DNA of 64,000 nucleotides. Origin: Nectonema munidae. Its lineage: Eukaryota; Nematomorpha; Nectonematoida; Nectonematidae. The position numbers and the translations under genes are program-made. This document shows positions 63,901 through 64,000 of this stretch, piece by piece. Under the pieces are notes generated by a model. That model was not told the origin of the DNA. It ran no database searches and saw only the letters and a program-made list of their open reading frames with translations. Location: positions 124,001 through 188,000 of the forward strand of contig JAUIRK010000710.1 of NCBI GenBank assembly GCA_030549495.1. Reading direction: 5' to 3'. The number at the start of each line of letters is the position of its first letter. Position 1 is the stretch's first letter.

Positions 63901-63978
63901 AACGACAACTCCTTTCGCTTTTTTGCGCAAAATGAGGCTGCCGCACTCTCCTTTTCCCTGATATCAGTGCCACCATCA
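39833..63978 (-). CDS. CLASRP: CLASRP/SWAP2 orthologue, 3' fourteen exons
   Basis: CLK4-associating SR-rich protein is a nuclear pre-mRNA splicing factor of the SWAP type. Fourteen - strand exons join with consistent phase into about 600 residues. In order: a Gln/acidic stretch ending DIDSDILFSEDDEQTELL; KKEKENVLLAKRLEEEKVLF (human-like EEA..AK.LEEEK); RKGKELSPLSYSKRPDPT (family RGRKISPPSYARRDSPT); the signature AEQITFITSFGDED (family KITFITSFGG); an Arg/Ser domain over three exons; SKLQDKMKRSLQVAIEKTYK (family EKLKLRMQKALNRQFK); and a charged coiled-coil ending EEEGDSSQFQG. Alignment to the remembered vertebrate protein is almost gapless around these motifs. The N-terminal SWAP-type domain lies beyond the right edge. 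The human protein is about 670 residues. The RS part is Ser-rich and relatively short. Confidence 0.9.
40467..40513 (-). CDS. CLASRP: CLASRP exon, coiled-coil
   Basis: A 47-nt exon giving DLEEERRQMIMKMRK, phase 0 in and 2 out. The acceptor is CAATATACTTTAG. The donor is AG|GTCCTT, a weak one. It matches the EREDELRAMARKIRMKER part of the family. Confidence 0.8.
41002..41131. mobile_element. piggyBac-like MITE in CLASRP intron
   Basis: It starts CCCATTAAGTAGC and ends GACTTAGTGGG between TTAA at 40998-41001 and 41132-41135. It is 130 bp, nearly the same as 57096-57225, and holds an internal hairpin GTTCCCAAATGGGAAC. Confidence 0.8.
41933..42249. mobile_element. hAT-type MITE next to CLASRP exon
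   Basis: The ends TCCAGTGTTTCCCAAAC and GTTTGGAAGGGAACCACTG are imperfect inverses. The flanks TGCTAGAG (41925-41932) and TGCTAGAC (42250-42257) match at seven of eight bases. It lies in the intron, 70 bp downstream of the exon at 42320-42378. Confidence 0.75.
42320..42378 (-). CDS. CLASRP: CLASRP exon, Lys/Glu-rich helix
   Basis: Acceptor TTTTCTCTTTGTAG, phase 1 in. It completes a Tyr codon, then KAERQEERAKYKKKEKDKE, and donor GAA|GTAGTT in phase 0. A 100-bp intron separates it from the exon upstream. Confidence 0.85.
42479..42536 (-). CDS. CLASRP: CLASRP exon, conserved helix
   Basis: Acceptor TTTCTTTCGTGTTTCTAG. It encodes KSKLQDKMKRSLQVAIEKT and ends T|GTAAGT in phase 1. Only phase 0 entry is open; both other frames hit stops. 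It corresponds to EKLKLRMQKALNRQF of the family. Confidence 0.85.
43299..43355 (+). mobile_element. truncated SINE, family 1
   Basis: The head only, GGCGTGAGTAAGGTTGGTTA then GGTACTGGGTTTCGATAACT and CAAGGTC, cut off before box B. It is in a CLASRP intron, opposite in strand to the gene. Confidence 0.65.
44745..45077. repeat. anomalous G/C-homopolymer block between 28-bp direct repeats
   Basis: An identical 28-bp sequence (ATTCTTTACAAGTTTGCGGT and the next eight bases) occurs at 44745-44772 and 45050-45077. Between them, about 44815-44950 is full of runs such as CCCCCCCGGGGCCC and a C9T10G5 run, unlike anything nearby. It could be a tandem duplication with an insert or an assembly/gap-filling error inside the CLASRP intron. 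Confidence 0.6.
45302..45440 (-). CDS. CLASRP: CLASRP exon, Pro/Ser/Thr-rich linker
   Basis: Acceptor CTTTGTTTTTAG, phase 2 in. It encodes IAAPKTEKSKTPAAPPSSSS and continues to a C-terminal NTVHSSLSFIQ. Two donors overlap: CAA|GTCAGT (phase 0, fits the next exon) and, 4 nt on, TCA|GTAAGC (better consensus, but frame-breaking). The exon end at 45302 is chosen for phase. An unseen micro-exon could change this. Confidence 0.75.
46619..47790 (+). pseudogene. decayed Tigger/pogo transposase
   Basis: The + strand begins MSTSKTPRVELSLKKKA then LIKKVQ (the pogo-type HTH start), has a METGLF-like remnant of DETGLFF near 47020, and keeps the tell-tale TLQPLDQGLFKISKYITEKR (about 47330-47390). Many stops and frame changes interrupt it. 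It is much older than the copy at 54045 and lies antisense to CLASRP. Confidence 0.75.
48198..48790 (+). pseudogene. Tc1/mariner-like transposase scrap
   Basis: A helix-turn-helix-like KLFRLSRSKIYQNLWKFKST with GTIPNK is followed at about 48596 by FRDETK and LSFVLMDAN, resembling the first-Asp region (FSDESKF...DG) of Tc1 transposases. Broken in several places. Confidence 0.5.
48860..49063 (-). CDS. CLASRP: CLASRP exon, Ser-rich
   Basis: Acceptor TTCTTTAAAATAG, phase 2 in and out. It encodes ERCSTKLGVKTDKNPES, then HASPVKRYRRSSLSSTSSKL, then a polyserine run ending SFK (coded in part by a GAA-type microsatellite on the opposite strand). Donor AA|GTAAAT. Confidence 0.8.
49064..50209 (-). other. 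CLASRP intron, little recognised
   Basis: Only a worn piggyBac-MITE-like end (AACCTTTAAGGACAAGTG, about 49661) was noticed. Confidence 0.4.
50210..50413 (-). CDS. CLASRP: CLASRP exon, RS domain
   Basis: Acceptor TTTAATTCGCTAG, phase 2 in and out. It encodes SRSRDSRYRRRNTSRRRYSS then Ser-rich text (SSSSFSSSSASISRSSTERR) to SSFSSK. The longest open frame across this position is a different, leucine/histidine-rich frame and is a shadow. RS dipeptides would be CLK/SRPK phosphorylation sites. Confidence 0.85.
50414..52274 (-). other. CLASRP intron, little recognised
   Basis: 1.86 kb. The - strand open frame at 51772-51972 has no framing splice signals that fit phase 2 and no known motif. A SINE tail-like core (AGCGGTATATAGCAGG...TCAGTAATCGATCAAT) lies at about 52194-52230. 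Confidence 0.45.
52275..52457 (-). CDS. CLASRP: CLASRP exon, RS/Arg-rich
   Basis: Acceptor GATTACTTTCTTAG, phase 2 in. It encodes SSKEDFPRHRSLVTRRHHEE, RKGRSPERSPYHSRSEHWRQ and DSHFRRERLKRSTSPYSRRT, with donor AG|GTTAAA in phase 2. GC-rich codons stand out against the AT-rich introns. Confidence 0.9.
52702..52958 (-). mobile_element. tRNA-like SINE inside a 17-bp inverted repeat
   Basis: ACTAACTTGGATGAATG (52702-52718) is perfectly inverted at 52942-52958. Between them the - strand carries GGCTGAACGGTGAGGCG (box A-like) and ACGTTCGATTCACAG (box B). A related, rearranged copy lies at 58200-58420. It sits in the 4.2-kb CLASRP intron. Confidence 0.55.
53404..53446 (+). repeat. pogo/Tigger-type terminus
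   Basis: CAGTTGACTACCTCACTAAT followed by TCGGACC...CCGGCAC is the typical outer end of a Tigger-like element. No matching second end or transposase was found. Confidence 0.5.
54045..56050 (+). mobile_element. Tigger-type (pogo) DNA transposon, internally deleted
   Basis: Inverted termini CAGTAAACTCTCCTAAAACCGG and, in reverse, CAGTGGACTCTCTCCGGACC bound a 2.0-kb element with TA on the right flank. It encodes a CENP-B/pogo-like transposase. It lies in the CLASRP intron between exons 52457 and 56688, antisense to the gene. A full Tigger is usually about 2.5 kb. Confidence 0.9.
54430..55753 (+). pseudogene. Tigger transposase, broken
   Basis: In order: GKSTIYDILK (first HTH end); the CENP-B DNA-binding part SGPIIRAKAKQFAEKM with ASEGWLSKWKKRHDI; NCDETGLFFRALPAKTLSFK (first catalytic Asp); LIIGRSQKPRCFKSI; then, after a gap of some 45 residues, ILLFLENASSHVHFE, where the second catalytic Asp (usual LDNASSH) is Glu; LPANTTSVLQPLDHGIIKVF; and an acidic tail (EEEDDEKDNDDQN). 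Stops after NDDVK and after DVDLI, at least one frame change, and the missing segment make it inactive. Confidence 0.85.
56688..56942 (-). CDS. CLASRP: CLASRP exon with ITFITSFG signature
   Basis: Acceptor GACCGTTTGTTATAG, phase 2 in. It encodes HSPSKSASPEVAEQITFITS and FGDEDCSKASSTPINNGNND, then a basic stretch SDLIGPVKSRKVPAESPSSS and RTSERKNKIP. Donor AA|GTTTAT in phase 2 is weak. The ITFITSFG motif is the diagnostic match to CLASRP. Confidence 0.92.
57096..57225. mobile_element. piggyBac-like MITE
   Basis: CCCATTAAGTACC...GACTTAATGTG. The left target is TCAA (mutated TTAA) and the right is TTAA at 57226-57229. It is 130 bp and almost identical to 41002-41131. Confidence 0.8.
58200..58420 (+). 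repeat. rearranged copy of the 52.7-kb palindromic repeat
   Basis: The - strand GATAAGCCAATCCAAAACCG, then TGTTCAACCTTTAC, matches 52750-52785 in inverted orientation. The following part (CATGCGAGTATTCTAATAATTT) matches 52980-53010 in direct orientation. Confidence 0.45.
59833..60519. mobile_element. hAT (BED/ZBED-type) element, internally deleted
   Basis: The ends TAGAGATGTATCGGAT and ATCCGATACATCTCTA are perfect 16-bp inverted repeats. The flanks TCTACGAG and CCTACGAG match at seven of eight bases. The - strand retains IIATFLDPRFKSKLFTNFET (the hAT transposase LDPRFK region) and KYQREKRLL, then FPFLSKIASYLSPPSTVQSW (start of the dimerisation domain). It lacks the N-terminal BED finger and catalytic core. 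GCGGATGCGGATATCC repeats lie just inside both ends. Confidence 0.85.
60946..60987 (-). CDS. CLASRP: CLASRP exon, 42 nt
   Basis: Acceptor CTTCCCTCTTTCTTTAG and donor GA|GTAAGA, phase 2 in and out. It encodes YSKRPDPTNEKEI, the continuation of the conserved SPxSYxxR motif. A 59-bp intron separates it from the preceding exon. Confidence 0.88.
61047..61120 (-). CDS. CLASRP: CLASRP exon, basic/SPxSY
   Basis: Acceptor CCCTCTGAATTAG, phase 0 in. It encodes GPKSKKTRQMIRAIRRKGKE then LSPL, with donor TC|GTAAAT in phase 2. It aligns without gaps to the family GRRSRRQ...RGRKISPPSYARR. The alternative phase-1 frame is also open but lacks family similarity. Confidence 0.9.
62040..62161. mobile_element. 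piggyBac-like MITE, CCCTTTGAG subfamily
   Basis: The ends CCCTTTGAGAATC and GGTCCTCAAAGGA are imperfect inverses. The target is worn (ATAA/TTAG). It is related to 32070-32191. Confidence 0.6.
62397..62475 (-). CDS. CLASRP: CLASRP exon, Lys/Glu helix
   Basis: Acceptor TTTTGTTTATAG, phase 2 in. It encodes VVDYLKKEKENVLLAKRLEE then EKVLFP, with donor CCG|GTTTTT in phase 0. The gapless match to RMLRKDKEEAEAIKHAKALE of the family fixes the unusual donor. Confidence 0.88.
62543..62648 (-). CDS. CLASRP: CLASRP exon, acidic then LN/TY motif
   Basis: Acceptor AATTTTTTTGAAG, phase 1 in. It encodes IEEEVENEENLNKHVIMN then LASISSTYNLNQKEYL, with donor AA|GTAATA in phase 2. It resembles the family DIDVEVDVDELNQEQ...ATTYGMADGDF. 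A 67-bp intron follows. Confidence 0.82.
62649..63772 (-). other. CLASRP intron, little recognised
   Basis: 1.1 kb. The + strand frame 63293-63484 lacks known motifs. At about 63685-63720 the - strand has a box B-like GGTTCGATGCGGG, possibly a SINE scrap. Confidence 0.4.
63773..63978 (-). CDS. CLASRP: CLASRP exon, acidic/Gln-rich (5'-most in window)
   Basis: A strong acceptor (TTTCTCTTCTTGATCCCAG, ending at 63979) gives phase 2 entry. The reading frame also stays open to the window end, so the exon could be longer. It encodes GGTDIREKESAASFCAKKRK, then HFKDRDQQQQPTLPNSS and DIDSDILFSEDDEQTELL, with donor A|GTAAGT in phase 1. Similarity to the family here is weak beyond acidity, and assignment rests mainly on phase and order. 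Confidence 0.7.
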
Positions 63979-64000
63979 CTGGGATCAAGAAGAGAAATGT

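Noticed and set aside
1-64000. LTR retroelements, Polintons, endogenous viruses, CRISPR arrays, rRNA genes
   Set aside because: No integrase, protease, capsid, envelope or protein-primed polymerase motifs, no long terminal repeats, no spaced direct-repeat array and no rRNA-like sequence were seen.

Overview
This is eukaryotic, intron-bearing, very AT-rich DNA from an animal. An arthropod is the best guess from the compact TATA/CCAAT promoter, the short introns mixed with transposon-filled ones, and the repeat mix, but no single feature proves it. Most long open frames here are chance or transposon debris. Two host genes can be reconstructed from splice signals and intron phase.

Gene 1 (+ strand, about 18.7-22.3 kb) is a small four-exon gene for a 98-residue helix-loop-helix protein that resembles Id/extramacrochaetae. 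It has no recognisable DNA-binding basic motif. Upstream lies a compact, GC-richer, repeat-free segment with a CCAAT box, a TATA box, two perfect CGTGGGAA (CSL/Su(H)-type) sites and E-boxes. This suggests a developmentally regulated, possibly Notch-responsive, promoter.

Gene 2 (- strand, from beyond the right edge to 39.83 kb) is the 3' part of the orthologue of CLASRP (SWAP2), the CLK4-associating serine/arginine-rich splicing protein. Fourteen exons were found, and all their phases fit. They encode about 600 residues: an acidic segment, a Lys/Glu-rich helix, the ITFITSFG signature, an Arg/Ser-rich domain split over several exons, and the C-terminal charged coiled-coil. The N-terminal SWAP-type domain must lie to the right of the window. 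Introns range from 59 bp to 4.2 kb, and the long ones are packed with transposons.

Region by region: 0-18 kb holds a FLYWCH zinc-finger scrap, a hAT MITE, a decayed Helitron helicase, a LINE reverse-transcriptase scrap and several tRNA-derived SINEs. 18-22.3 kb is the HLH gene. 22.3-39.6 kb is gene-poor, with two LINE fragments, three abutting piggyBac-like MITEs, hAT MITEs with target duplications and SINE tails. 39.6-64 kb is CLASRP, whose introns hold two Tigger/pogo elements, a Tc1 scrap, hAT and piggyBac-like MITEs and an anomalous G/C-homopolymer block that may be an assembly error. No retrovirus, LTR element, Polinton, CRISPR array, rRNA or intact tRNA gene was recognised.
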